NCBI RefSeq assembly: GCF_018691265.1
Contig: NW_024881272.1
Span: forward strand, 24,665,323-24,729,322
Source of the DNA: Tyto alba
Lineage: Eukaryota; Chordata; Aves; Strigiformes; Tytonidae
Direction: 5' to 3'
DNA length: 64,000 nucleotides
The notes beneath the pieces are model-generated. The model was not told where the DNA came from. It ran no database searches and saw only the letters and a list, made by a program, of their open reading frames with translations. Every line of letters starts with the position of its first letter. Position 1 is the first letter of the stretch. Both the position numbers and the translations under genes were made by a program. Shown in pieces: positions 47,409 through 62,100 of the stretch.

Positions 47409-49377
47409 TTAGATTCTTTCTGACGATGACCACCCATGCAAACTCTGGAAGGAGGACAAGGCCAGCCGAGGCTGCTCATGCATTGCTATGCCAAGGAGCA
47501 CACCACCCAACACACACCACACTGGTGGCTTACACCCAGCCCATGTACAAACACACTTCTGCACCAACACACACATGCAGGCAGACTCATCGGTGAGTTT
47601 ATTTAACAGTGAAATCCTCAGGGGAAGAGCAAAGCTACTCAGTTCCCATTTGTTTAAGAGTCTCTCAGACTGTTTCTCTCCTGGGAGTCATCCTCATCCA
47701 CGCCTCTCTCTTGCTGAATTTGCAACTCACGTGAGCGAGGGCTGGTAGAAAAAGTCCAGGTCATTTTTTCTTTGATGAGGCAGACAAAAAACACCACAAA
47801 TTAAATGCAACATGAATCTAATTTCAGCCCCTCAGCCTGGTAGATGGTTCCAGGGCATGACCACGTTCTGAGCTCTTCCATACAGTGGGAACAAGGAGCA
47901 GGGACAGGAGCAACACACAGCCTGAACCACGGGCTGGGGGGGAAAATGTTTGTTCCTTGAGCTCCACAATATTTGCTGCTCCCCACAAGCTCTTGAGCCT
48001 TCCCCAGAATACTGCTACCAGGGAGCCAGCTGCTTGTTGGCGCGATCCGTGCGTCAGGATGCAGGGACAGCCCAAATTGATCATACAAAAGTTATGGTGC
48101 TCCCAACAGGCCCTACCATGCTGTGAGGGGCTGCAGTGCCTCCGGGCACAAACTGTGAAAAAGAAGTCCCAACAAGTCCCAAACGTGGGTGAGGAGTGCA
48201 AAACAGGCTTGGAAGGTCCTCTGGGTACAAGGAAGGTGAATGCAACAAGCAAGCGAGGGATGAAGTCAGTGAGAAAAGACTGGATGCCCATCAACCTCCA
48301 TCCAAAAGCCCAGGGAGCTCTTCCCAGGAGCCAGCTGTTGTGGAGGTCCAACATCAACACTTTGCACTTGCCCAGCCATCTGGAAAAGGGACATTTTTGT
48401 TTCCCCCATTCATCTGCCTCATTCCTCCATGTTAATTAACATGGCCTGGGCCACCCAATGCTCCCATGTCATAGCCTGGCGTGGTACCCAGGACCCAGCT
48501 CCCTGCCCGTCTGTCTCAGCCCTCCTCCCTGAAGAGGATGCTCACTTTTTCTCCATAGCACTGCAACCTTAGTAAGCCCATGTTTGTACAGAGGTCCCAG
48601 TGGAGCCTGCCATCCCCCAGAGAAGGCGGCAGACAGCTGAGAGCCCTACAATTAGCGACAGAAAAGGGGAAGGGGTGGGGGGGTGAAGATTAAAATACAT
48701 TAACTGCATCAAACCCTTGTGCGTTTGCCAGCTCTCACAAATGCTTTCCGAAACAAATTCTACCAGAGGTTTTTAATAAATGGCATCAAAACCAGCTATT
48801 CACTGCCAGTCTCTTTATAGCCACGCCAAAAACCACATTCAAATCTGATTAACCGTCAAGGAGGTCTGCTTTTACTTTAGTGCAGGGGAGGGGAAAAGCA
48901 GACCTGTTCTGCTGCCATCACCCAAAACCCACCCTACGTGGCCAGCAGAGCAGGAGCGGAGGGACAAACAACCCCACGCTACCCTCTTGCTCACACACTG
49001 CCAAGAGTGGAAGCATGGCTGCGGAGGTGCCGGGCTCGGTGCCGCAGGAGCAGCATGGCCAGGGCCTGAGGAGATGCCCCACTCCGCACGAGTCCATACC
49101 CCAGCAGCCAAACTATATAAATCCTGAGGATAAACTCCAAAGTGTTTATGTTTTACCACTTTTCTGGTCTGCAATGCTTGGCAGGCAGCTCCGACTCACT
49201 GCCAGTTTCTCCCTAGTTTACTTTTTGAACAAGTTAAAAGGATTTGAAACCATGTTCCTGAGCAAGAATGTATGTATATATGCGTATGTACACCCATGGG
49301 CACATATATATAAAACCCTCTAAGACAAATTACTAGCCATAAATACTACCTTGAAATGCTTACTTTAGCAGGATCAT

Positions 49378-49496
49378 GGGCCTGATCCCACTTGGGGCTA
49401 ACTGGTGTAAGACTGGAGGAACTCACTTAACCAAATGAACTGTTTTGCACAGGTGTAAGTCTGAAAATACATCAACCGTGGTCTGAATCTGGCCCC
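49378..49496. repeat. possible ancient palindromic (MITE-like) repeat relic
   Basis: The left end GGGCCTGATCCCAC and the right end CTGAATCTGGCCC are imperfect inverted copies. Between them lie two GGTGTAAG(A/T)CTG blocks and a GGAACTCACTT block. This resembles a family of palindromic amniote repeats with GGGCCAGATTC termini and GGTGTAAATCTGGAGTAACTCC interiors. The assignment is from memory and tentative. Confidence 0.4.
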
Positions 49497-52400
49497 TCAA
49501 GAGAGGAAATTTGTCCAGATACTTCCCAGGCTGCTCTCAGGCATCCTAATAGCCGTGCTCCCCCATCTGCCGCAAGAGCCGGTCCTCCCAACTCGTAGCC
49601 GAGGTCTGCACATCGAACAGGACTGTTCAGTGCGTCGGCAACTGCCAAGTTTATCTGGCACTGGAGCCCTAAGTCAAGTGTTCGTTTAGATTTTAGCTGT
49701 GGTGGCAGCAGGTCTATTTAAGATAAACTAGGAACTCTATACAAAACATTTATCAAAAGCTTAGTCAGAAATTAAACATGGTGAGAGGGGGAGAGAGAGG
49801 AGCTGGCGGGAGCAGAGGCATTATTTGGAAATATTTACATTAACAAGAGGTCAGCCTGCAGCTACCACACAGTGCCCTGCTCTGCGGCCAGGTCTGCACC
49901 CCAGCATCCATGGGTGCTGAGCACACCAGCTCAGCAGTGATGGGTATCACTGTCCCAGAGAAGAGTGGTGAGTAAAAGGTAGGTTATGGTGTGGTTACTC
50001 CATCATCCATTGAAACACTTGCTCCTGGTCCACACAAAACCCTGATGCTACAGTCACCAAGAGGCTACAGGTCACCCTGGAGAAGAACAGCTGTCACCAT
50101 ACCCTCCTCTCCGTTCATCTCACATCCTAGAAGCACATGGGGCAGGTGATACCAGCACTCCAGCAGAGAGAAACACAGCCCTGGCCACAGACACGAGGTC
50201 TGGATAGTGCTGAGAGCAAAAACATACTCTCCTCTGTGTCCCCCCTGCACGTTTCAATTTAGACGCTCCTACAGCCGAGTGCTTATCTAGGACTTCATCT
50301 TCTGTTCCTTAACATAAGCTAACTTAGTGTTTGATTTGCTGCCAGCAAAGTGACAGTGCCAGGGCTTGAAAACCATGGAAAAGAAATAATTAAATACCAT
50401 CCTTGTAACTACAGACTCATTATGCCCCATCAGAGCCTAGCTTTGTCCCAAGAACGTCGCCACCTCCTTCCTGCCCCAGAACAGCCTCCCCTACTTTTAC
50501 CACAGATGTTTCCCAGTGGATGTCTCTTTGATCCAGGTTGCAAAAGGAGCTGAATGTTCATACCTGCCCCAGAAAGAGCACAGAAAGGTGCCACAAATGT
50601 TCACAGGCACACAGGGCATGATGAGCACGTTTCCTTCCTAATCCCACTTACCCACCAAACGGGGACAAAACACCAGAGCGAGGATCTTGCATTAGTACCA
50701 CAGGACATCATGCATCTGATTTAAATTAAAACAGACCCTAGAAATGTCTTCTGGGAGTTTGTGAGCTCCATACCAGTGGCACTTCTAAACTCATCAGCTG
50801 GGTAACACTTTCCCTTTTGGAGCTGATAAACCCTGCAGGCTGGGAGGAGCATGGATCTACAAAACATCCCTGGGCTCTAAAACAGCTACAAAGGACGGAG
50901 CCTTTAGCAGGAGCTCCAGTGCAGGAGACTTTGCTACTAAGACAAGATCATTAAGGCCTCAGCAAAAGTATCTTTAACCAAGATGGAGAATCTTTTGATC
51001 TCTAAACCTACTCAATCAAAAGGAGCTTTGCAAACTCTTCCAGTTCTGTAAAACCAGCCAGAGTCTTTCAGCTGGGCATTTTTAACCCATACGTCCACAA
51101 GCCACCAGTCAGGAGAAACTACTAGCCTTTCCTGCAGCTCCAACCCACCATCAGGCTGGCTGTAGAGACCCCTAGTCTTGGGTCCTCCAGCAAACCACTG
51201 AAGGTAAAACTAATGTTCAAGCTGCTTACATCAAAACACCTGAATTTCAGAGACAGGCAGGCCACCAGTGGAAATTTAAACCCTAGAAACAAGCAAAACC
51301 CAGGTGTAACCCCTTCCCTTCTCATAACTGTGTCATCGAGAGCCCTCCAAGACCCATGAGGAGGAGAAGGGAGAGGAGGACCCCGCAGCTACAACACTAG
51401 CCGGGAACTCGAGAGCTCGGCTCTGCTCCCTCCGGCAGTTGCTGCTCACAGCCATCCCCCAGATTTCACACCACAGCCCAGGCACAAGTCACAGTTGTCA
51501 TTCGCAAAGTTGTGCCATTTGAAAAATTAGCTTGCTCTTCCCAGGCACAGCACTCACCTTTCACAGAGCGTGAGCACAATCCTGACGGGGAGGAAGCCTT
51601 CACACAAGAGCAGCCATCTCTAGGACCTAACCCTGGACCAGCAGAGACCATCTGAGGTTGCTGCACAAGAGTATGGGGACCAGTAATACACGGGTAACAC
51701 AGGGAGTATTTCTTCATGTCACTGTGGCTCCTCTGCCTCCTCCGCAGGCTTTTCTTGGTCTCTGTGGAAACCTCAAAGCAGGGCAAGGAACAGCTCTACA
51801 GAGGGAAACGCGCAACCACATGAACCCCCCCTGAGCAAGGACCGCTGGTGGGACGCAGCCAGACACTGTACATAAAGAACTCACCTCCCATCTGCCTGTC
51901 AAAACCTCAAGCGACCTCGTAGTAAACTCAGGCTGATATTTTGGGCAGCCTCTGTTAGGAGCAACGTGATGGAAAGTCCATCCACGCAGCTTCCTGGAGG
52001 CACCAGCCGCATCCCCTTGTGTCCCGGCCAGAGAGGGGCAGCTGTGGCTGACAGCAGCTTGGTTCCTCACTGCTCTTGTGCCCTGTGCTCAGCTCCCAGG
52101 ACCCCACTTCTAATCAGACTAACCCCATTTCAAATTTGTGTTTGGGCAGCTCTGCCTTTAGGCAGGCAGGAGTTCTGCAAAACAGGACAGGAACAAATAC
52201 ATGGATATTTATGGGGCTCAGCAGATGTAGACAAGGTACACTGAGGTAAACTGAAATTCTCAGCCCAAGTCGTATACACTAGGTTAACATGACCCAAATA
52301 TTTTTTTTTAAATTTCCAAACCACAGCGGAAAGGTATTTTAAACTAAAGCGATTCCAAGCTCTTTAGTGATTAAACGGACTGCAGCTCCAGCTCCTAGTG

Positions 52401-55400
52401 GAAAAACCATTTGTTTTTCCACTGTGTGAAAGCCATAACTAGCAATGAATAATAATTGCTGCACCGAGTGTTATTTATAAGCCATTCTCGGTCACATTTC
52501 CATGCCTCGAAACAGCAGCTTTCTAAATGTGAACTTAAAATCGGTCAATATTTGTAACGTAGACAACACCCGTGGGAGGAAGGTGTCAGTGCGCTCATGC
52601 GGTAGGAAGCGGAGGTTAGTAAAATCTCCCAAAGCTTTCCAGCTTCTAGATCAATTCCTCCAGCCGGCTGATACTGACAATTGCTCAGTCCCTGACCTTG
52701 CAGTTGGAAAGGAGATGGGCTCATGAACTCATTTGCACATGACAATGCTCCAGCAAAGTGAATCATCTGCCTCCGATAGTAACGGAGAGTACGGCGCGCC
52801 CCAGCCCTCCCGGGCTCCATTCAACCAGCACGGGGCTGGCCTTTTGTGCTGCCAGTGCAAGAAAGACTCTGCTGAAGATGTGTGCAATTAAACCCACTTT
52901 TCTTGTTGCTCTTTTGATTCAGTGCAGCTCAATGAGAGGCACCCTAGGCAGGTGTTGTCACACACAGATAAAATGTGCCTTTTCAGAGCACTGGCAGACA
53001 AAAAGAAAGAGGGTAAGGCTGAATCAATTGCCATTTCTCCCTTGCAAAACAGGGAATCCAGGCTTCCAGCGAGTCAATGAGCAGAGCTGGTAAGAGTTTA
53101 CATCCTCCCTCCTCCCCAAAGCGATTTCTTTTTGTGATCCCAGGCAAAGGTGTTGCTGTCAAGCAAGACCTTGACAGGGATGAAGGAGGCAGGCTATGGC
53201 TGGCTGGGGGGATGCTGCCCCAGTAGAACACAGCCGTGCTGCTTCTGCTGCACACTTTCCCCTCGCAGCCCTCCTCCCCAGTCCCCACGACGTTCCTGTC
53301 CTTGCCTGGTCACTACCACCCTGGAAAAGCACCTCTGGCTTTCACAGAGCTAACGAAGACCATTAAAAGCCCCCGGTGAGGAGCCGTGCCCGTGGCTGAG
53401 CTGACACCAGAGGAGCCGTAACAAAGGGCCGAGGCGGAGAGGATGCAGCATGCCTGCAAGTGTGCCCAAACACACCTACGGCCTCGGACACCAACTACCA
53501 CAGGTTTGGGAGAAATACTGTGTGGCTCCAGGTAGGGCAGGGAGGAAACATGAGCTGCAGCTGTAAACAGAGGAGATGCAAGTGGGGCTGTTTGTGCTGG
53601 AGGGAGCCGTAAGCTCCTCTGAGCAGCTGAGTAAGCTGGAGGGACGCTCTCTCTGCCATCTGCTCTGATCCCACAACACCTCCTGCAAATGAAGAGTCAA
53701 TCCACTGGTTTCTATCCCTGTTAACCTCTAATCAGCCAAGAGGACTGGCCTCTGCCTTGCTTTTTATCTGAGCCAGCTAATGCGTGAAGCACACCACGCT
53801 TCCCATCTGCTCCAGCATTACTAGAGTTAAAGGACAAAGCCCTGTTTCTGTCCTGAGCATTCACTTACACAGATGCCCTTGTATTAACTCAATTTCCCAG
53901 TGATTTCCATTATGACCCTTACGAGATTTCTGGTGTTTGTTTATCTAGGAGCCTGAAATGGAGGGTTTTTCCCTCCCCCTACCTAGTTCAGGGGATGGCC
54001 AGACCAAGGCTGTGCAACCAGATGACTGCTCCCAATCTGTGACATTTCCCCAAAATATTCAAAACTGTTTCCCTATTTTCTCCCCAGCCTAGAGTGCTTT
54101 TTGTTGGCCATCCCAACTTGAAGACCCAGGTTTGTTGGGTCTTTGTTGCTAGCCCCAATGCCAAGACCACTCCTTCCAGCATCACCTTCCACATCCTTCC
54201 ACTGCCCACCAGCAAATGGGTTTTCAATCTACCCAGATGTGCAACGCTTGCTCTGAAGACACATGGTTTTAGGGGAAGAAGGGAAAAATGCAACCCGTTT
54301 TAAAGCTTGCACTGATTTCCTCTGCTAAGGTGCAGCCCTGCAAGCTGAATTCCTCTGCTAGCAGTTCCGATTTAACACAAACCAACCCAAACGCCATTTT
54401 TGCAGCAGCACAAGCAATAGAAAAGGCTTGAAGAGAGGGTGAAGTCACTGCATCTTTGCTAACATGTAATACCTGATGGCAAAATGCTGTCCAGTCTGCT
54501 TTTTACTGCTACAGTATATCTTATCGTAAGCTTGAATATAAAGAGATTTCTTAAAACCATGAAAAATTAGAAAGATGAGGACGTGCCATGCATTTTTTGG
54601 TAGAATTGGTGGAAGCACTATCTCTACATTAAGGGAAAAGAAGCAACACATCTCCATGACCATTTCCAAAAGCATCCCTCCTCTCTCTGCGTTTGTGAGC
54701 ACTGTATCTGAACAAGGAGCAACGTGGTTCCTTTTTACAGCTCAGGTGTTTTCTCAACAGATGGAGGGTTGTTTTCAAGCATGAAAGAAAATATCCATGG
54801 GGAGGAAATTCACTTTTGCTGGAGTTTCCGGGCCCGTGTGTCCCATCAGTCGAGGCTGCCACAGAGCAGACCCAGCTCTGCGCTGTCACCACCCTGATTG
54901 CCTCAAGGAAACTGATGGGAGATGCCAAAACTCAAATGCAAGTCTGAGCTGGGGTCATCTCCCAACTTCAATGGAGCAACGCAGATTTCCAACAGCTGAG
55001 AAGCTGGCTTCTAGTACATAAAAGGGTTTTAATTAGGAAATGCCTCTTATCCCTCCATGCAAGTGTCACCACGATGGAATCACTGAACTTCACTGCAGTT
55101 GAAAGCAAGTGGAGCAGCACTCTTCCCTCCGTTGTCTTTTTTATGGGGCGATTCACGTAACTCTTAGTTCCACAAAAACATAATCCCAACCCCTAAAAGC
55201 AAAATGCCTCCCACATCAGAGCCCTTAACCCATTGCTCCTAGCCTAGGGGCTCATCCTGGGTACTTTCTGGTTGGGGAACAAGTTGCTTCAGAGCCATGG
55301 GCATCCTTTTCCCTCTACATATCTGCTCCACTTGCTGACCTGCTTTTCCAAGATATGGCCTCCCCCCAGCATTGGCAGCTTTTCTAGGTCTTAGCCTCAG

Positions 55401-55865
55401 GCTGGGGACCAGCTTTGGATTTTGCCTCCAAATACACAAAGATAAATTGCATTCAGTGCATATTTTGCAACTTAAGTTGCCCCTGGAGCAGGCCACCTCC
55501 AAACCACAGCCCAAACTCAGTCCACCAATATGGAAAATCAAAACCAAAACCAAGCTTGAGAGCCTCCTGACTTGTTTACTTACCATGTTTTGATTTTGTA
55601 AGAGACAGGACCAGCAGCCAGCTTAACAAGGACCAGAATCAAACCAGGGCATCGCACAGTAGTGGAGGGAAGCAGGACACCACCCCGATCCTCCCTGAGA
55701 CACCAGACCTTAAAATAGCAGCTCTACAATTTATAGGGAAGTTATTAGTTATAATTTTCCTGGCCCTCAGAAGCCTTCCAAGGGAATGAGGCAGCCTAGA
55801 TTCAGTACGAAAATCTGCTCCAAATTCTTCCCAAAAAAAGACATTTTTTCCACTAAGAATAGCTC

Positions 55866-55888
55866 TTTTTTTTTTAAAAAAAAAAAAA
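55866..55888. repeat. T10-A13 self-complementary tract
   Basis: A run of T directly followed by a run of A, able to pair with itself. Confidence 0.85.
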
Positions 55889-56231
55889 GGGAGGATAAAG
55901 TCTGACTTTCTAAGTTATTGGCAATGTTGTTAAACGAACATTATATTTATGAAGCATTTCAATAGCATTTGTGGTAACGGCCTCGGCAGCAGATTTGCTG
56001 AAAAGGTCAATTAACTTCCTTCCAAAAACCTCACTTTTAAGCATAGAAAAGGGCTCTGCATTGAAACTGCTCCCCCAAAGTGGAAGAATCTTTGAGATGA
56101 CACTGTTTTACCATTTCTGCTCTCTATTCCCCATTTGGGAGTTGGGCACAGACCCAAGGAGTAGGCACCAGAATGACCCCCCTCGCCTGCCAACTTTTAC
56201 AGCCCCTGTTTATAATAAACCCACCTCTCTC

Positions 56232-56248
56232 TTTTTTTTTTTTTTTTT
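56232..56248 (+). repeat. T17 homopolymer in ZSWIM5 intron 1
   Basis: An unbroken T run on the plus strand. Confidence 0.85.
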
Positions 56249-59146
56249 TGCTATTGAATTTCACTAAGGAGACCACAGCAAACATTTATTTATATTGTAG
56301 AAATATTATTATCCTTAAACAGCTTAGCTCACTTCAGTAGCTTCACAAAAACTTAGTGGTTTCCTTCCCCCTTGACCCCTAAACGAATAAAGATTAAATT
56401 TTGGAGCTTATTAGGGCTGCTCCATATAGGGAAATTAACTACTTATTGCTGAATAAATTATACACCAATTGCTATTCCAGATCAGACTCCTCTGTGGACA
56501 TTTTATTCCAGAATTATTTTGGGAAACTTTGTGAGTGTCTTCATTACTCCTGAAGGAAGGGATCTTAATTCCAGGACAGGGATTCATTCACATAACTGTT
56601 GCACATCAGCCCTTGGTGACAACCATGACCAGAGCAATCCCAGAAGAGGTGGTGAGGAGTGGTGTCAAGCTTGGGAAGGTTAACACTGAATTTCAACATC
56701 CAGCAAAAACAGAGGTGAAGGAAAGGCACACACCTTGATTCCATGTGGAAAAAACTTTTTTCCAGCTTTCTTTCAACACATAAGCTGCAAAATGAGAGGA
56801 ACAGGCTAGTGAGAGGTTGGAGGACTTTGCATCATGAGGTGTAACATCTGCCCCACGGCACTGGGGAAAGCAAATGATTGCTGTCCCTGGGATCTCTGCA
56901 CAGAGCCAGGAAAGTGTAAGCTACATGGAGATCTTGAGCAGGATCACATTTGCTGTCACGTTGTGCCTCCCACCTCTCCATCTTGGCTCTGCATTCTTCC
57001 CACAAGAGTCTTGCCCTGTACACACCAGGGTCCCCTATCCCCTGCTGGTCCCACACAGGAGTGATGCCAGCATTTACGCGTGTCCCTGAGGGGTCTCAAG
57101 GCTTTCATCCATCGTGTGTGTGAACTGTGTTGAAGTTATCTGAGAGGCACCAACTCTGACAGTGGAGAGACCTGCAGAGCACCCAAGTCTGCTGTGGCAG
57201 CTGCCAAGCCCAACTCAACCTGCCGGTGGATGAGTTTTCTGCCTCTGCCACAAGGACCAGCTTTTTGTTTGGCATCCTCCAGTCCTACCAAACTATACAT
57301 CACACCCAAAATTACTCAGAAAACTAGAGAGTCAGCTTCACGGAGCCCAGAGCAGACGGACACTCTTTGACATCTCCTGGGCACAGCCACTTCTCCAAGC
57401 CTCACAAACAGTATTACAAAAGAGATCCTTGATACACTGTCGACCATCGCCCATGAAGTTCAACGTGCTTCAGAGGGAAACAGCAAGGCAGTGTGTTCAG
57501 GCACTATAAGAAAAAACAAAGAAAGACAAAACCAACCCAACCGAGGCAACCACATACAAGTTCTCAGTATCTCCTCTCTGGTGAGACCCCGCAGCAAAGT
57601 TTGGGGTCATGGCTGACAAGCAGTCAAGTCACCCAATTCTGCACAATGAAAACCCTCTGCAGAACAGTCATCACGCTTTAAATAACACTTAAACCCCCCT
57701 TTTGATCTCATTAGTTTTCACATGACCCTTCTGAGAAGTCAGGAAGGCAGCAGGAGGTCTGCAGAGCAGAGACTTCCTCAGCAGCCCCCCTTGCTTGAAA
57801 GGAAAGCGGTTGGGAGACAGATGCCCGACAGAGATGCTCTGCTCTCCAGCATCAGCAGTTTTCACCATCTTGAGCACGCAGGCATTTCACAAGAAGCAGA
57901 TTCCCATGCAGTGATTTTAAGCCCCTCTGTGCTGCCCTTTCTCTTTCCAGACACACGTTGTCCCCGGCATCTCCCAGCTGCATGCTTTAGCAAGGAGCCT
58001 GCAACTGGAAAGTGGTCCTGGAGGATCCACCATGCACAGGAAAACATGAGCCCTCGTGCTTTTCAAGTTCAAGATGGCTCCACAGCTTCGCAGCCTTCAG
58101 GAACACAAAAGCTGATACCCAGGGAGATGTGAGCCATCGCTTTGCTGGGTCGGGAGTGGTGTGCAGGCTGCCTCTGCAAAACTCATGTTTCTGATTAAAA
58201 CCTTCACAGATTTTTTTTTTTGCTGGAAAAACATTGTTATTCAATCCACAGCCTAGACTGCAGGCTCCTCCGTTTGCTTTTGGTGCAGTGCAAACATCTA
58301 AAATGACACCGCGTAATGACAAGATCTGTCATCGGGATGGCTGGGGCTACAGTAGAAAGAAAAATGAGGGAGCGACCCACTCCTTCTCCCTGGAATTCAT
58401 CACAATTAAAAGAAAACCTATATTGTGCAGTTAATGCTAAATACACAGGTCCAAAGGGAAAGGGGAAAAGTGTGACGTGAGACATTTAGAGGCAGTTTTC
58501 TCCCATTTTGTGGCATGAGGTCCTTCTGGCGGTGGATGGAGAGTCTCCAGATCCTCTAACCACAGATCTATTTCAGTAATTAAGTCCCTTTATGAAAGGG
58601 AAAAGGGAAAAGGGAAGCCCTGCAATATCCCAGCCAACTATCTGCTGCCTGTCCAGAATAGAACCTGAAAGCCTCACCGGAGTGAAACCCCACCCCTGCA
58701 GCCTCCTGCAGCTCCTGGTTCGCCCTGATCCTCTGTGGGGTGAGCCAGGCAGGGCTCCCTGGCAGCAGGCACCGCACATGCCAGAGGGTTATCACCAGAC
58801 TTATCTCAATTTGGAATTGGAAGCAACCAAAAAAGCAGTGAGCTCAGCATAACGGGACAGAAACATAGTAAAAAGCAAAACCAGATGAGCAACTGGGGAG
58901 TTGACTCCTCTCTTCCCTTTGAAAAGGGAAGCCAGTAATTTGAGAGATGGTGGTTTTACCCACAAACTCAGCAAAGGGTTTTGGGAATTGTCCTAATTAG
59001 CACATAACCCAAGTATTACATGGTGCTCCCACTTAGTGACTGGAAAGCAGTGAGGGGAAATCTTCCCCTGATCCTTGAAAGAGAGTCCACAGACACCCCC
59101 AGAAAAGGGGGAGCAGCCACACACTGTGGGTGACATGACCCAGCTT

Positions 59147-59165
59147 GGGGGGGGGGGGGGGGGGG
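59147..59165 (+). repeat. G19 homopolymer in ZSWIM5 intron 1
   Basis: An unbroken run of nineteen G. Such runs can form G-quadruplexes and are often mis-sized in sequencing. Confidence 0.9.
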
Positions 59166-62100
59166 TGTCTCTTTCCTGCTCAGATGGTGGACGGCAGATT
59201 GATGTGCACCCAGGGAGCTGCACCCCATGGGGATCTGCCTCGAGAGCAGCACTCGCTGCCTTCCCTGCCCTGTGCTGTGCCAGAAGCAGGGTCCTTCTTC
59301 ACCTGGCTGGGAAACCGAGGCAGCAAAGTCTGACAGCAAAGGCGAGTGCCCAGAGACAGCCGGCTGGGAAGCAGTGAGCAAGGGATGCAAGGAGCCCATT
59401 CTCTGCCTCTGCCTCCCCAGGAGGGAAACCTCCAGCCCTGCCTTCCCCCGCTAGGTGATCTCCTTGGGCTCAACCTGGAATATTTGCAAGGTTTTGGGTA
59501 AACTCCCACAGTCAGGCTTTCCAGGAACCACAGCCACCGGGCTGAATATGGCGTGTAATTGCAAACTAAATTGCTGTAATGAGAGAGGTCAAGGCTGACG
59601 CTGGGAAAGTCGCCCTCACCTGAAAATGGATCTGCACGGGTGGATTCCATCCTGCCCTGATGCTGGGTGCTGCTAACCCTGCTTCCCATGGCTGCTTAGC
59701 AACTCCCACAGTTTGCTGCACTGACTGTGTGTCAGGCGTTATGTACTCTTGCGCTCGGGTTTTGCAGATAAGGAACAGCCAGGGGATAAAACAGAGGCCA
59801 TTTTCTCCTCCAAAAGGTGCCATCTCAGCATCTGCTGGACTCCTGCCCCTGCCAGAATGCTGATGTGCACTGCACACCAACAAACAAAAACCATCAAACC
59901 ATTTGGGGTGAAAAAAACCCCAACCTGTGGAGTCACAGAAGCCTGGCTGTCACAGGCACTTTGAGAAGATGCAAACATGAGCTTGAAACCACACAGACAG
60001 GTCCAGAAATAAAACTGAGTTTTCTTTCCAAAGCTCCTAACATTTTAAGCAGATCTGACCATTCTTGTCATGGCTCAGGGCTTCTGAGAACTTAGGTTTA
60101 GTTGTTTGGTGATGTTAACATCACTCTGATGCACAAAGAGCCAGGCTCTATCATCATCTCCACATTCCCACGGAAGGGATATATACAGCATCCAGGGCCA
60201 GGCCACCTCCAAACTGAACACAACATCACCTCGGGTGGGTGTCTGAAGGAAGCAGCTGTGGGTTTCTGGTGTATAAAGGGGGCTGAGACCTGACTGGCAC
60301 CACAGATAGAATGACGATGCTCACCGGAATTGCCTGGCAATGCACAGGCAAGATGTGTCTGTCCAGTCATGCTGGGTTTCAAACTTACTCAGAGCTCAAG
60401 GAGATGGGAGCTCCAAAGCTCCCAGAAAGATAAGCTTAATTCCTGAGCCCTTGCTCAGAGACCTACTCACAAGACACCCAACACTTGTGTGTACAGGGAA
60501 CAGTCATATTTTACCAACTTTGACACCAGTGTGCCTGCTTCAATGGTGAACAGTCCCCGCAACAACACTCACTCCAAATTAAAACGATTGCAACCTTCAG
60601 CAGCCTCTCTCTCTAAAGAGCAATTGCCATTACTTATTAATTTGCTTTCTCAAGATAAACAAGAAATATATTAAAATCTGAAATAGACAAGAAGTACAAG
60701 GGGCAGCAGAGGGACAGGAGGTTGCCACTTCTCTTCAAAAAAATAAATACATCTATGCTGGATTACACTTTCCACTTGCTGTTTCCCCTAGGAGCCAATT
60801 TCCACACTGTGCATTTCCTCTGCAGGAGATGGAAACCCCACAGACTTCTACAGCATGTCGAGGGCTCAGACATCTTTCAGGCAAGAAAGCACCTAATTTG
60901 GGACTTAGAAGGTGAAATGTAAATAAAAATAGAAATTTTGAAATAAAATCTAAGTGCATCTTAGTGATGAACACATCTGTCTACAGGCTGCTCTCATGGA
61001 TCATGACCTTAACATCTTGTAGAGGAGGTGTATTCTTTTAAAATCAATTCAGTTCCTTGTTTAAAGAAAACACTATAAAACCTTGAGACAAACTCATCAT
61101 GGATGGAGAGATCAACACTTCTCAGGAGAACTGAAAGCAGAGTCCCACTCCATCCAGCCAACAAGCAGGTGACGCCCGCAGGTGGAACTGGAGGCACAAA
61201 ACTGCATCATCTACAGTGAGGAGAAATGGTTGGAAGGACAATGAAGAGCAGAGTTCCCATCACACTCACAATGTACATTTGCAAAGGCAAAATGTCATCT
61301 GTGGATCTTCCACCCATGCAACAGCCATTCCAACAGCCTTGCTTTCATACATCCCCCTTGTTTCTCCAGTCATAAGGAAAGGATTAAAAATGGCTGTTGC
61401 CAGTACTATGTGAGTTATCAATCGTATCAGTACACTGGGACGAAGTAGAAGCAAATTACATTCAAAGTACACTCAGCATTTGTGCAGGCAGGAGTGCATG
61501 GCAGATAATCAAGACCCCTAAAATACAAGCGACAGGTTCACAGTCATGGTTGCCTTCTTCAGTCCTGGTGGTTTACTAAAAATCAACCTGATTTTTAAGT
61601 GACCAACACTGAGCAACAGCATTGAGGAAACCCCTGGAGCAGCAGCAACCATCCACCCTGCGGGACCTCTAGGATGTCACAAAGCCCTTATTCCCCAGCC
61701 TTCCCCTTAACAAAGTTATGAAACCCCACGTTAGCATCCTCACCATCTCCAATCACATAACTGCTAAGAAGTGCAGCTTTGAGAGCTCTGTGCCACCAAG
61801 AGATGTTACTGGATTTGGGCAATGTGTATGAAGTGTGCTGAGAGGAGACCAGACCCATAAGTCTGAGTAAACAAAACTAAAAAGAAATTAAAACCAAACT
61901 CATTGCTACATCACTCCCATGGCAGGCTCTGTTAAGCTCAGCCAGCCTCAACTGTTGTCCCTTTCTACTGTCCCCTGGACCATGGCAGCCCCAGGGCCTG
62001 CCCCAGGCACACTGTTGCAATCCCCATGCCAAACACTTGGGAAACGCTATCCCAGCTCAACACCCATGGAAGATGTGATGACTTTCAGGCTCTCTCCTCT

